Below, in pieces: positions 9,545 to 17,265 of a DNA stretch of 19,264 nt (positions within the stretch are counted from its first letter, which is position 1; the number at the start of each line of letters is the position of its first letter). The notes under the pieces are model-generated. The model searched no databases, was not told the DNA's origin, and worked only from the letters and a program-made list of their open reading frames with translations. Made by a program: the position numbers and the translations under genes. The DNA is taken from positions 1-19,264 of the forward strand of contig JAGTSD010000001.1 in the NCBI GenBank assembly GCA_018262135.1. The letters run 5' to 3'. This DNA comes from Pseudomonadota bacterium (GTDB lineage Bacteria > Pseudomonadota > Gammaproteobacteria > Competibacterales > Competibacteraceae).

Positions 9545-9558
9545 CCAAATTATTGGTC
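9543..9558. other. Inverted repeat just after the carA stop
   Basis: GACCAA-ATTA-TTGGTC is a perfect 6-base-arm inverted repeat located 8 bases past the carA stop on the minus strand. It abuts the nonamer repeat. In RNA it would form a small hairpin without a T-run; it may mark the boundary of an inserted repeat unit. Confidence 0.5.
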
Positions 9559-9565
9559 GACCGGA

Positions 9566-10693
9566 TCAGCGTCTCTCCATTAGCGCGATAAACCGGTCGA
9601 ACAGCGGCGCGACGTCGTGTGGGCCGGGGCTGGCTTCGGGGTGGCCCTGGAAGCTGAACGCCGGCCGGTCGGTGCGGGCGATGCCTTGCAGCGAACCATC
9701 GAACAGCGAACGGTGCGTGGGGCGCAGGTTGGGCGGCAGCGTCGCCTCGTCCACCGCGAAACCGTGGTTCTGACTGCTGATCATCACCCGGCCGCTGTCC
9801 AGGTCCAGCACCGGATGGTTGCCGCCGTGATGGCCGAATTTCATTTTTACAGTGCGCGCCCCGCTGGCCAGCCCCAGCAACTGGTGGCCCAGGCAGATGC
9901 CGAACAGCGGCATGCCGATGTCCAGCAACTCGCGGATGGCGGCGATGGCGTAATCGCAGGGTTCGGGGTCGCCGGGACCGTTGGACAGGAACACGCCATC
10001 CGGTTGCAGGGCCATGACCTCGCGGGCCGGGGTCTGCGCCGGAACCACAGTTAGCCTGCAGCCGCGTTCGGCCAGCATCCGCAGGATGTTGCGCTTGATC
10101 CCAAAATCGTAGGCAACCACGTGATAACGGGCGTCGCCCACCGTCGGAAAACCGTTGCCGGCCAGTCGCCAGGTCCCTTCGCTCCAGGCGTAGGGCGTGG
10201 ACGCGCTCACCACGCGAGCCAGGTCCATACCCTTCAGACCGGGAAATTCGCGGGCCAGCCGTAGCGCCAGTTCCACATCGAGCGAGTCGCCGGCCATCAG
10301 GCAACCATTTTGCGCGCCCTTTTCCCGCAACAGCCGGGTCAGTCGGCGGGTGTCAATGCCGGCGAGGGCGACCACGCCGCGCTCGCGCAGGTAATCATCG
10401 AGCGGCTGCTGGCTGCGCCAGTTGCTGGCGCCGCGCGGGCAGTCCCGCACCACCAGGCCGCTGGCGCGAATGCGGGTCGCTTCTTCGTCGCCCCGGTTGA
10501 TGCCGACGTTGCCGATATGCGGGTAGGTCAGGGTGATGATCTGCTGGCAATAGGACGGGTCGCTCAGGATTTCCTGATAGCCGGTGATCGAGGTATTGAA
10601 CACGACCTCGCCTTGGGCGTGACCCTCGGCGCCGATGGATTCGCCCCGAAACAGACTGCCGTCTTCCAGAGCCAGAAGCGCGGGTTTCCTCAA
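9566..10693 (-). CDS. carA: Carbamoyl-phosphate synthetase small subunit
   Basis: CarA hydrolyses glutamine and channels ammonia to CarB. The 375-residue product has the N-terminal CPSase domain ([32 protein letters not shown]) and a class I glutamine amidotransferase domain. The latter has nucleophile Cys267 in GICLGHQ and the catalytic pair His351 and Glu353 in GHPEASPGP. The frame is open upstream to a TTG at 10720, but TTG at 10693 is preceded by GGAGG (10699-10703) with 5-base spacing and yields the family-typical start, so I choose it. carA is known to initiate at UUG in E. coli too. Transcribed after dapB and before carB. Confidence 0.95.
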   Translation of the reverse strand: MRKPALLALEDGSLFRGESIGAEGHAQGEVVFNTSITGYQEILSDPSYCQQIITLTYPHIGNVGINRGDEEATRIRASGLVVRDCPRGASNWRSQQPLDDYLRERGVVALAGIDTRRLTRLLREKGAQNGCLMAGDSLDVELALRLAREFPGLKGMDLARVVSASTPYAWSEGTWRLAGNGFPTVGDARYHVVAYDFGIKRNILRMLAERGCRLTVVPAQTPAREVMALQPDGVFLSNGPGDPEPCDYAIAAIRELLDIGMPLFGICLGHQLLGLASGARTVKMKFGHHGGNHPVLDLDSGRVMISSQNHGFAVDEATLPPNLRPTHRSLFDGSLQGIARTDRPAFSFQGHPEASPGPHDVAPLFDRFIALMERR

Positions 10694-10725
10694 GCAAGCC
10701 TCCACAATAAACACGCGCAAGGAAA

Positions 10726-10745
10726 GAGCGGCGCAAAGGCCGCTC
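10726..10745 (-). promoter_or_regulatory. Leader hairpin upstream of carA
   Basis: Perfect 7-base arms GAGCGGC / GCCGCTC enclose a 6-base loop. On the minus strand the hairpin is followed by TTTCCTT and then, about 20 bases on, by the carA ribosome-binding site. It could act as an attenuator or an mRNA-stabilising hairpin. The T-run is too weak to call a terminator outright. Confidence 0.45.
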
Positions 10746-10759
10746 CCATGATGCGGTGC

Positions 10760-10815
10760 AAAAAATTAAGCCTGGACGGGCGTCGAGTCTAACAAATCGC
10801 GCCGTCCCGCTCCAG
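10760..10815 (-). terminator. Possible terminator between dapB and carA
   Basis: On the minus strand, after the dapB stop, an imperfect long stem forms between CCTGG (10811-10815) and CCAGG (10771-10775), with inner pairing of CGGCGCGA against TCG-A-CGCCCG. It is followed by CTTAATTTTTT. The bulges make the call uncertain. If it works, carA would need its own promoter in 10694-10790, which I cannot place with confidence. Confidence 0.35.
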
Positions 10816-10842
10816 GTATCGGGTTGTCGCCGGGAGTGCCGT

Positions 10843-11841
<999 letters not shown>

Positions 11842-11895
11842 TACGAAATTCTGCGCGCACCGTCGCTTGAAGCCCGGCAAGCTGGCGCAATCCAA

Positions 11896-11924
11896 ATGTT
11901 AGCGATAAAGTAGGGAAGTTGCAA
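11896..11924 (-). promoter_or_regulatory. Promoter of tRNA-Gly
   Basis: Minus-strand TTGCAA (11919-11924), a 17-base spacer and TAACAT (11896-11901) lie 55 bases upstream of the tRNA 5' end. Box quality is moderate and spacing ideal. It begins just after the hairpin that likely ends the H-NS-family gene. Confidence 0.55.
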
Positions 11925-11929
11925 GGTCA

Positions 11930-11954
11930 AAGACCGCCGGATCGGGGCGGCCTT
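11930..11954 (-). terminator. Probable terminator of the H-NS-family gene
   Basis: On the minus strand AAGGCCGCC and GGCGGTCTT form a 9-bp stem with one G-U pair around a 7-base loop, starting 19 bases after the stop codon. The following T-run is short, so termination may be partial and allow read-through into tRNA-Gly. Confidence 0.5.
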
Positions 11955-11973
11955 ACTCGGATAGAAATCGGTA

Positions 11974-12288
11974 TTACTCCGGAATCCGGCAGCTCTCGGG
12001 ATCTTCCATATCCTTCAGCCAGCGTGGCGGTTTGCCGCGGCCCGTCCAGGTTTTCTCGGGATCGTTGGGATTGCGATACTTCGGTTTGCCCGGTCTCCGT
12101 TTGCGACTGGAATAGTTGAGAACCTCTTCCGGCGCCATATCAACTCGTTTGGCCATCTCGACCATCTGCTCGCGGATGGCCTCGATTTCGCCAGATTTTT
12201 TTTGCTCGATTAACTCGTGAGCTTTATTGATGAGCGCCTTGAGTTGCTCGATGGACAAGGCTTCGATGAGGTCGTTGATATCATTCAT
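11974..12288 (-). CDS. H-NS family nucleoid-associated protein
   Basis: The 104-residue product has the two-part H-NS layout. An N-terminal helical, oligomerising region covers about 1-50 (LIEALSIEQLKALINKAHEL), followed by a basic linker (SRKRRPGKPK, 61-70). The C-terminal DNA-binding motif is YRNPNDPEKTWTGRGKPPRW (71-90), whose GRGKPP is the AT-hook-like loop that contacts the minor groove of AT-rich DNA. It is shorter than E. coli H-NS (137) and typical of the many small proteobacterial homologues. It is transcribed divergently from trmB. The upstream region is markedly AT-rich compared with the rest of the window, which would suit autoregulation. Whether it is the main H-NS of the cell or a paralogue cannot be told here. 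Confidence 0.92.
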   Translation of the reverse strand: MNDINDLIEALSIEQLKALINKAHELIEQKKSGEIEAIREQMVEMAKRVDMAPEEVLNYSSRKRRPGKPKYRNPNDPEKTWTGRGKPPRWLKDMEDPESCRIPE

Positions 12289-12329
12289 GGTTAAGTGGTT
12301 ACCATCATTTTGTGAGTTATGGGGAAGTC

Positions 12330-12345
12330 CGTGATTGGAGTCACA
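12330..12345. promoter_or_regulatory. CRP/Vfr-type binding site upstream of the H-NS-family gene
   Basis: CGTGATTGGAGTCACA matches the CRP half-site pattern TGTGA-N6-TCACA with a single mismatch. It lies about 6 bases downstream of the candidate -10 box of the H-NS-family gene, overlapping the likely transcription start. That position would favour repression of that gene. The alternative is a chance palindrome. Confidence 0.45.
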
Positions 12346-12350
12346 AAACC

Positions 12351-12380
12351 ATTGTAAGATATTTCTTTTTATTTACGCAA
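12351..12380 (-). promoter_or_regulatory. Candidate promoter of the H-NS-family gene
   Basis: Minus-strand TTGCGT (12375-12380), an 18-base A-rich spacer and TACAAT (12351-12356). The -10 box is near consensus and the -35 weak. It gives a leader of about 55 bases. The surrounding gap (12289-12459) is AT-rich. Confidence 0.45.
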
Positions 12381-12459
12381 TCGTTTCCATGGCCGAATTT
12401 GAAAATCCAGTTTTTTGAGTCTTTGCCCAATGAAATTGTCACGAAAATTTTGAAATCCC

Positions 12460-13233
12460 ATGAATCCAGCCAACATGATCCAGCCTGTCTCGGAGAGCCG
12501 GCTCGAATCGGGTGATTCACATGTCATCTCCCCTTCGTCGCACCGGATTCGCAGCTTCGTTCGCCGCGCCGGTCGCATGACCCATGCCCAGCGCCGGGCT
12601 CTGACAGCGTTGTGGCAACGCTTTGGGGTTGAAGCTGACGCCCCAGTGGATTCGATGGCCTTCTTTGGCCGTCGCGCACCGCTGGTGCTGGAGATTGGTT
12701 TTGGCGATGGCGAAGCACTGGCGACCTTGGCCAGCGTCGATCCGATGGCGAATTATCTGGGCCTGGAAGTTCATCGCCCGGGTATCGGGCATTTGCTGCT
12801 ACGCGCGGAGGCATTGGCATTAACCAATCTTCGCGTCATGTGCGCCGATGCCGTGGAGGTGCTGGAACGGCAAATACCGGACGATTGCCTGGACCGCGTG
12901 CAGATTTTCTTTCCCGATCCCTGGCCCAAGACGCGGCATCATAAACGGCGCTTGATTCAGCCTTCTTTCGTCACGTTGCTGGTTCACAAACTCAAGTCGA
13001 GCGGACAATTGCATATCGCTACGGATTGCGAAGACTATGCCCGTTCGATTCTGAACCTGCTAAATGCGACTCCCGGACTGTTAAATCAGGCGGACGGAAA
13101 TGGTTTCGCGCCACGTCCCGCATATCGGCCCGCGACCAGGTTCGAACAGCGCGGCTGGCGGTTGGGGCATCAGGTCCGGGATATCCTGTTTGCCCGGTGT
13201 GAGCGCCGCGAGCAAGCAATTCCGGATTTGTAG
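12460..13233 (+). CDS. trmB: tRNA (guanine-N7-)-methyltransferase
   Basis: TrmB methylates G46 in the variable loop of many tRNAs using S-adenosylmethionine. The 257-residue protein has the SAM-binding motif LVLEIGFGDGEALATLA (about 75-91), NYLGLEVHRPGI (98-109) and the family signature FFPDPWPKTRHHKRR (150-164). The C-terminal TRFEQRGWRLGH is also typical. E. coli TrmB has 239 residues, and the N-terminal extension is variable in the family. A second ATG lies at 12475. Neither start has a clear ribosome-binding site, so the exact start is uncertain. It is divergent from the H-NS-family gene. Confidence 0.95.
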   Translation: MNPANMIQPVSESRLESGDSHVISPSSHRIRSFVRRAGRMTHAQRRALTALWQRFGVEADAPVDSMAFFGRRAPLVLEIGFGDGEALATLASVDPMANYLGLEVHRPGIGHLLLRAEALALTNLRVMCADAVEVLERQIPDDCLDRVQIFFPDPWPKTRHHKRRLIQPSFVTLLVHKLKSSGQLHIATDCEDYARSILNLLNATPGLLNQADGNGFAPRPAYRPATRFEQRGWRLGHQVRDILFARCERREQAIPDL

Positions 13234-13427
13234 GAGGCGGCCAGCTGGGCTCCGGCTTGACCGTTGGGTGAGATCCTGAAATTTCTTGTGTGCCGCACCC
13301 TAGCCGACTGGCATATTTTCAACCAAAATAGATAAGTGTGTTTTCAGCGTGAACACGGCGACCAGGTTGCTACCGCCAACGCAGGGGCGGCCCAATCCGA
13401 ACTCAAAATGGCGATGAGGTCAAGCAA

Positions 13428-15194
13428 ATGTTTTTAAAGTTATTTCTTAATATGTTCCGCGACAGACGCCCCTTATCTGGGATACTGGTTCTGATTCTGG
13501 GGATCGTGGCGGGACCCGCCTTGGGACAGGATGGGTGGGGATTTGCCTGGCAGCCGGAAGTCGCGGCCCGCTCCGCAGTGCTGATGAACCCGGCTACGGG
13601 CGAAGTCCTGTTCGCCAAGGAACCGCATTTGCCCCTGCCACCCGCCAGCACTACCAAGGTGCTCACCGCGCTGGTGGCCCTGGAACGCCTCGACCCAAAC
13701 ACCCGGGTGCTGGTCAGTCCACAAGCGGCCACCGCGCCACCGAGCCGTATTGGACTGCGGGCCGGCGAAGCCGCCTTGACGCAGGATCTTCTATACGGGT
13801 TAATGCTGAAATCGGGCAATGATGCTGCCGAAGCTCTGGCTGAGGCAGCGGGCGGCTCAATTTACGGATTCGCCGACCTGATGAACGCCAAGGCCCGGCA
13901 AATCGGCGCGCGCAACAGCAATTTCATGAACCCCCATGGCTTGCCAAACGACGACCACTATTCGACCGCTTACGATTTGGCATTGATTTTTCGCCAGGCG
14001 ATGAATCATCCGACGTTCGCGGACATCGTGCGCACTCGCAATGCGGCCCTGCGAATCGAGTCGAGTCAGGGTTTGTACGGTGACTGGCGCATGGTGCCAG
14101 TGGTCAACCATAACCGGCTACTGGGTTCTTACGAGGGAACGCTCGGCGGCAAGACCGGTTACACGCTCAAGGCCCGGCGTTGTTTTGTTGGCGAGGCGGA
14201 TCGCGGTGGAGTCCGTCTGATCGTCGCCATTCTCAACAGCCCCACCAGCAGCGCCTTGTGGCAGGATGCGCGCACGCTGCTCGATTATGGCTTTGCCCGT
14301 AATGGTCTGGCGTCGCCGCCGCCCGCGCCGCTGGCACCGCTGCCGGTTTTGGTTCAGCGTGAGCCGATCGCGTCACCAGTTGAGGAAGAGAGCGATGAGC
14401 CGATGGTCCGTCCAGAGCCGGTCACGCGCGTGGCTATGGTTCGTCCGGCACCGATAGTTCGTCCAGAGCCGGCCACGCCCGTGGCTGCGATTCGTCCGGC
14501 CCCGCGTGTGGAGATCGAGTCCCCGGCGCCAGATTGGCAAGAGGATATTCAACCTGTGGCTGAAGAATCGGTGATGCCTGCCAAACCGGTGGTTACCGCT
14601 CGTACCCGGAGGATCGCCGACACCCATACAGCGGTCAAGCCGATAGCGGCCAAACCGGTGGCAACGCCGATAGCCAAGCCGGTAGTGGTGGCCAGGCCGG
14701 TAACCAGGCCGGTAGTGGTAGCCAGGCCGGTAGCGACGCCGATAGCCAAGCCGGTAGTGATGGCCAGGCCGGTGGCCAAGCCGGTAGTGGTGGCCAGGCC
14801 GATAGGGACGCCGGTAGCCAAGCCGGTAGTGGTGGCCAGGCCGGTAGCGACGCCGGTAGCCAAGCCGGTGGTAGCGGCCAGGCCGGTAGCGACGCCGGTA
14901 GCCAAGCCGGTGGTAGCGGCCAGGCCGGTAGCCAAGCCGGTGGTAGCGGCCAGGCCGGTAGCCAAGCCGGTAGTGGTGGCCAAACCAGCCAAGCCCCTCA
15001 TGCTGGCGATGGTTGCGGTCAAGCCTGTGCCGACACCTGACAAGACAGGGAAGCCCGTCATGGCGTTGTCGGGCAAGGCAGCGCTGGTCAAGCCAGCGCC
15101 CGTCGCGCCGGCTAAGCTGGAGAAACGGGAGACGGCCAAGGTTGCCGCCGTCCGCGCCGAACCGGTGGCCAAGTCCCAGAAAGCCAAGCGGTGA
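13428..15194 (+). CDS. D-alanyl-D-alanine carboxypeptidase/endopeptidase with a long basic repeat tail
   Basis: A peptidase S11 (DacA/PBP5-PBP7-like) enzyme that trims peptidoglycan stem peptides in the periplasm. A signal peptide spans about residues 1-33 (LSGILVLILGIVAGPALG, cleavage likely before Gln34). The three penicillin-binding motifs are present: SxxK as STTK (74-77), SGN (129-131) and KTG (242-244). The catalytic domain ends near 292. The PBP5 C-terminal domain and amphipathic anchor are missing; instead there is a tail of nearly 300 residues. It starts Pro/Glu-rich, has PVAKPVVAAR-type repeats at about 404-523, and finishes in a Lys/Ala/Pro/Val-rich end. The ATG has GAGG 7 bases upstream. 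The 194-base gap upstream shows no promoter I trust. A shared bidirectional terminator follows. Confidence 0.9.
   Translation: MFLKLFLNMFRDRRPLSGILVLILGIVAGPALGQDGWGFAWQPEVAARSAVLMNPATGEVLFAKEPHLPLPPASTTKVLTALVALERLDPNTRVLVSPQAATAPPSRIGLRAGEAALTQDLLYGLMLKSGNDAAEALAEAAGGSIYGFADLMNAKARQIGARNSNFMNPHGLPNDDHYSTAYDLALIFRQAMNHPTFADIVRTRNAALRIESSQGLYGDWRMVPVVNHNRLLGSYEGTLGGKTGYTLKARRCFVGEADRGGVRLIVAILNSPTSSALWQDARTLLDYGFARNGLASPPPAPLAPLPVLVQREPIASPVEEESDEPMVRPEPVTRVAMVRPAPIVRPEPATPVAAIRPAPRVEIESPAPDWQEDIQPVAEESVMPAKPVVTARTRRIADTHTAVKPIAAKPVATPIAKPVVVARPVTRPVVVARPVATPIAKPVVMARPVAKPVVVARPIGTPVAKPVVVARPVATPVAKPVVAARPVATPVAKPVVAARPVAKPVVAARPVAKPVVVAKPAKPLMLAMVAVKPVPTPDKTGKPVMALSGKAALVKPAPVAPAKLEKRETAKVAAVRAEPVAKSQKAKR
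14638..14997 (+). repeat. In-frame tandem repeats of 30 and 42 bases encoding the tail
   Basis: About 360 bases of degenerate tandem repeats within the penicillin-binding protein gene. Two unit lengths alternate: a 10-residue unit (PVAKPVVAAR) and a 14-residue unit (PVATPVAKPVVAAR), where the longer adds PVAT. The 3' half is nearly identical at the base level, while the 5' half has diverged (PIA, VTR, PIG, VVM variants). Both unit lengths are multiples of 3, so gain or loss keeps the frame. Confidence 0.9.
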
Positions 15195-15237
15195 AGTTGA
15201 GGGACGACTTGGAACGTAGCCTCAAGTCAACCTAAAG

Positions 15238-15268
15238 AAAAAAGGCGATTCTCAGAATCGCCTTTTTT
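15238..15268. terminator. Bidirectional terminator between the penicillin-binding protein and gltA
   Basis: Perfect 13-base arms (AAAAAAGGCGATT / AATCGCCTTTTTT) with a 5-base loop, 43 bases after the plus-strand stop and 20 bases after the gltA stop on the minus strand. A/T ends serve both converging genes. Confidence 0.93.
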
Positions 15269-15288
15269 GTTAGCGCCGGCAGCAGTGC

Positions 15289-16575
15289 CTATGCCCGCGC
15301 GTTCAATGGGGGAACGTTGCGGCGCGCTTGGCCGACGTAGAGTTGCCGTGGCCGCCCGATCTTCTGATCTTTTTCGGTGATCATCTCGATCCAGTGACTG
15401 ATCCAGCCGGCGGTACGGGCGATGGCGAACATCACCGTGAACATCTCGACTGGAATCTTCAGCGCGCTGTAGATGATGCCGGAGTAGAAATCCACGTTGG
15501 GATACAGCTTGCGCTCGATGAAGTAGGGATCGCTCAGGGCGATCTCCTCCAGGCGCATGGCCAGGTCGAGGCGCGGATCGTGGCCATAACTGTCCAGCAC
15601 CTGATGGCAGACGTCCTTGATGATCTTGGCGCGGGGATCGAAGCTCTTGTAAACCCGGTGGCCAAACCCCATCAACCGCACGCCGCTGTTCTTATCTTTG
15701 ACCTTGGCGATAAAGCTGTCGATGTTCGACACATCGCCGATCCGGTCCAGCATCCGAATTACCGCCTCATTGGCGCCGCCGTGCGCCGGTCCCCAAAGGG
15801 TCGCGATGCCCGCCGCGATCGCAGCATAGGGGTTGGTGCCCGAGGAACCGGCCAGCCGCACGGTGGAGGTCGAGGCGTTTTGCTCGTGATCGGCATGCAG
15901 GGTAAACAGGATATCCAGCGCCCGCTCGGCCACGGGATTGATCTCGTAGCGCTTGCCAGGGAGACTGAACATCATGTAGAGCAGATTGCCGGTGTAGCTC
16001 AGGTCATCGCGGGGATAGATCGAGGGATCGCCGATGCTGTGCTTGTAACAGGCGGCGGCGATGGTCGGCATCTTGGCGATCAACCGGCGCGCGGTGACCA
16101 TGCGGTCTTCGTAATCCTGAATATTGAGCCGGTCGTGGAAGAACGCCGATAGCGAACTGACCACAGCCATCATCATCGCCATCGGATGGGCGTCGTGATT
16201 GAAACCGTGGAAAAAGCGGCGCAGATTTTCGCGAATCCGGTTATGCCGGGCGATGCTGGTTTCGAAGATCTGCTTCTTTTCGGCGTTGGGCAACTCGCCA
16301 TACAGCAACAGATAGCAGACTTCCAGGAAGTTGCACTGCTCGGCCAGTTGCTCGATGGGATGGCCGCGATACATCAGTTCGCCCTTGTCGCCGTCCAGGT
16401 AGGTGATCGTGCTCTGGCAACTGGCGGTGGACATGAAACCAGGGTCGTAGGTGAAGTAACCGAATTCCTTGGCTAGTCTACCGATGTCCACTACGGGAGA
16501 GCCGTAGGTCGGCTCCAGCACCGGCATCTGCACCGCTTTTCCGTTGACATCATCCTTAAAGGTAATCGTTGTCAT
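15289..16575 (-). CDS. gltA: Citrate synthase (type II, hexameric, gltA family)
   Basis: Condenses acetyl-CoA and oxaloacetate to citrate, the entry step of the TCA cycle. The 428-residue protein matches E. coli GltA in length (427) and layout. Catalytic residues are His265 in [12 protein letters not shown], His306 in [15 protein letters not shown] and Asp362 in YPNVDFYSG. The N-terminal domain that distinguishes the NADH-sensitive hexameric Gram-negative enzymes is present ([21 protein letters not shown]). No other TCA gene is adjacent. The upstream region has paired inverted repeats that may control transcription. In a PHA-storing cell this enzyme competes with storage for acetyl-CoA. Confidence 0.97.
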   Translation of the reverse strand: MTTITFKDDVNGKAVQMPVLEPTYGSPVVDIGRLAKEFGYFTYDPGFMSTASCQSTITYLDGDKGELMYRGHPIEQLAEQCNFLEVCYLLLYGELPNAEKKQIFETSIARHNRIRENLRRFFHGFNHDAHPMAMMMAVVSSLSAFFHDRLNIQDYEDRMVTARRLIAKMPTIAAACYKHSIGDPSIYPRDDLSYTGNLLYMMFSLPGKRYEINPVAERALDILFTLHADHEQNASTSTVRLAGSSGTNPYAAIAAGIATLWGPAHGGANEAVIRMLDRIGDVSNIDSFIAKVKDKNSGVRLMGFGHRVYKSFDPRAKIIKDVCHQVLDSYGHDPRLDLAMRLEEIALSDPYFIERKLYPNVDFYSGIIYSALKIPVEMFTVMFAIARTAGWISHWIEMITEKDQKIGRPRQLYVGQARRNVPPLNARA

Positions 16576-16699
16576 TGTGTGGCCTCCAAGTGGGTTGATG
16601 GTCGAAAGCAGGTCGTGAACCGCCGTCTTTTTTTGTCACCACGGCGATATTTCAGCGTTTATCAGCACCTTATGCCCTGTCCGCAGCGCCCGTAATGAT

Positions 16700-16732
16700 A
16701 CCCTAATACGTAGGGTTTTGCCGCAAAATCCT
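16700..16732. promoter_or_regulatory. Overlapping inverted repeats upstream of gltA
   Basis: Two dyads share bases. ACCCTA-ATACG-TAGGGT (16700-16716) is perfect. A 21-base dyad centred at 16722 has arms AGGGTTTTGC / GCAAAATCCT with one mismatched pair. A possible minus-strand -10 box, TATCAT, sits at 16695-16700, directly at the edge of the first dyad. I could not find a convincing -35, so a regulator may be needed. The rest of the 16576-16694 leader shows nothing clear. Confidence 0.45.
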
Positions 16733-16756
16733 TGCCTGAGGCCGCGAAGGATGGGC

Positions 16757-16786
16757 AAAAGAAAAGGCATCGTTCGGGATGCCTTT
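16757..16786 (-). terminator. Rho-independent terminator of rpmE2
   Basis: On the minus strand AAAGGCATC and GATGCCTTT form a 9-bp stem with a 6-base loop, followed by TTTTCTTTT. It begins 21 bases after the rpmE2 stop and insulates gltA from it. Confidence 0.85.
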
Positions 16787-16807
16787 GAGGGATGGCGCCA
16801 GCAGAGT

Positions 16808-17053
16808 TCAGGACAGGCCGTACTTGCGGCGGAAGCGATCCACGCGGCCGGCGGTGTCCACGATCTTCTGCTTGCCCGTGTAGAACGGGTGCGAGTGGCT
16901 GGACACTTCCACTTTGACCAGGGGATAGGTTTTGCCATCGGTCCACTGGACGGTTTCCTTGGTAGCGATGGTGGACCGGGTGAGGAACGAGAAATCGGTG
17001 GAAATATCCTGAAACACGACTTCGCGGTAGGCTGGATGAATATCTTTCTTCAT
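16808..17053 (-). CDS. rpmE2: Ribosomal protein L31, type B (zinc-free form)
   Basis: The 81-residue protein is the L31 paralogue that lacks the zinc-binding cysteines; no cysteine occurs in it at all. The start [16 protein letters not shown] and the [27 protein letters not shown] block are diagnostic of type B. L31 sits in the 50S central protuberance and bridges to the 30S head. In many bacteria the type B gene is repressed by Zur and replaces zinc-bearing L31 under zinc limitation. Here I see no recognisable Zur operator upstream, so it may be the constitutive or only L31. It is divergent from rimO and has its own terminator. Confidence 0.96.
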   Translation of the reverse strand: MKKDIHPAYREVVFQDISTDFSFLTRSTIATKETVQWTDGKTYPLVKVEVSSHSHPFYTGKQKIVDTAGRVDRFRRKYGLS

Positions 17054-17112
17054 GAATGCCGAAACCTTCGCAATACGGTGAGCCGATCCGCGCCGCGCCT
17101 GGATGGCGCGTA

Positions 17113-17126
17113 GGCATAAATGCCTG
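17113..17126. promoter_or_regulatory. Palindrome in the rpmE2-rimO divergent gap
   Basis: AGGCAT-AA-ATGCCT is a perfect 6-base-arm dyad 60 bases upstream of rpmE2 and 140 bases upstream of rimO. Its position suits an operator for either gene. It does not match the longer AT-rich Zur consensus. The rest of 17054-17265 shows no promoter boxes I would defend. Confidence 0.35.
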
Positions 17127-17265
17127 GGCGGGGCGCTAAAAGCGTTAAACTATAGCGAGTTTCGAGACCGGGTCGCAAGACCGTGCCCGCTCCAGATTTG
17201 TGGTCGCTTGGCCGCCATAGCCTCTTTGCTGTTCTCTTTTGGAGCCTTGTTGGGTGGAAATTTCG

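Noticed and set aside
10694..10720. Longer carA N-terminus from TTG at 10720
   Set aside because: The extra codons include the GGAGG ribosome-binding site of the TTG at 10693, and the extra residues are not part of the CarA family.
11919..12119. Small plus-strand frame of 66 codons
   Set aside because: It overlaps the H-NS-family gene in antisense along with its terminator and the tRNA-Gly promoter, and has no protein features.
14638..14997. Regular repeats resembling a CRISPR array
   Set aside because: The repeats are contiguous and in frame with a signal-peptide-bearing enzyme, without unique spacers and without cas genes.
14549..15187. Minus-strand frame encoding Thr/Gly/Leu/Ala repeats
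   Set aside because: It is the shadow of the tandem repeats in the penicillin-binding protein tail. The regular pattern comes from the repeat DNA, and no start signal supports it.
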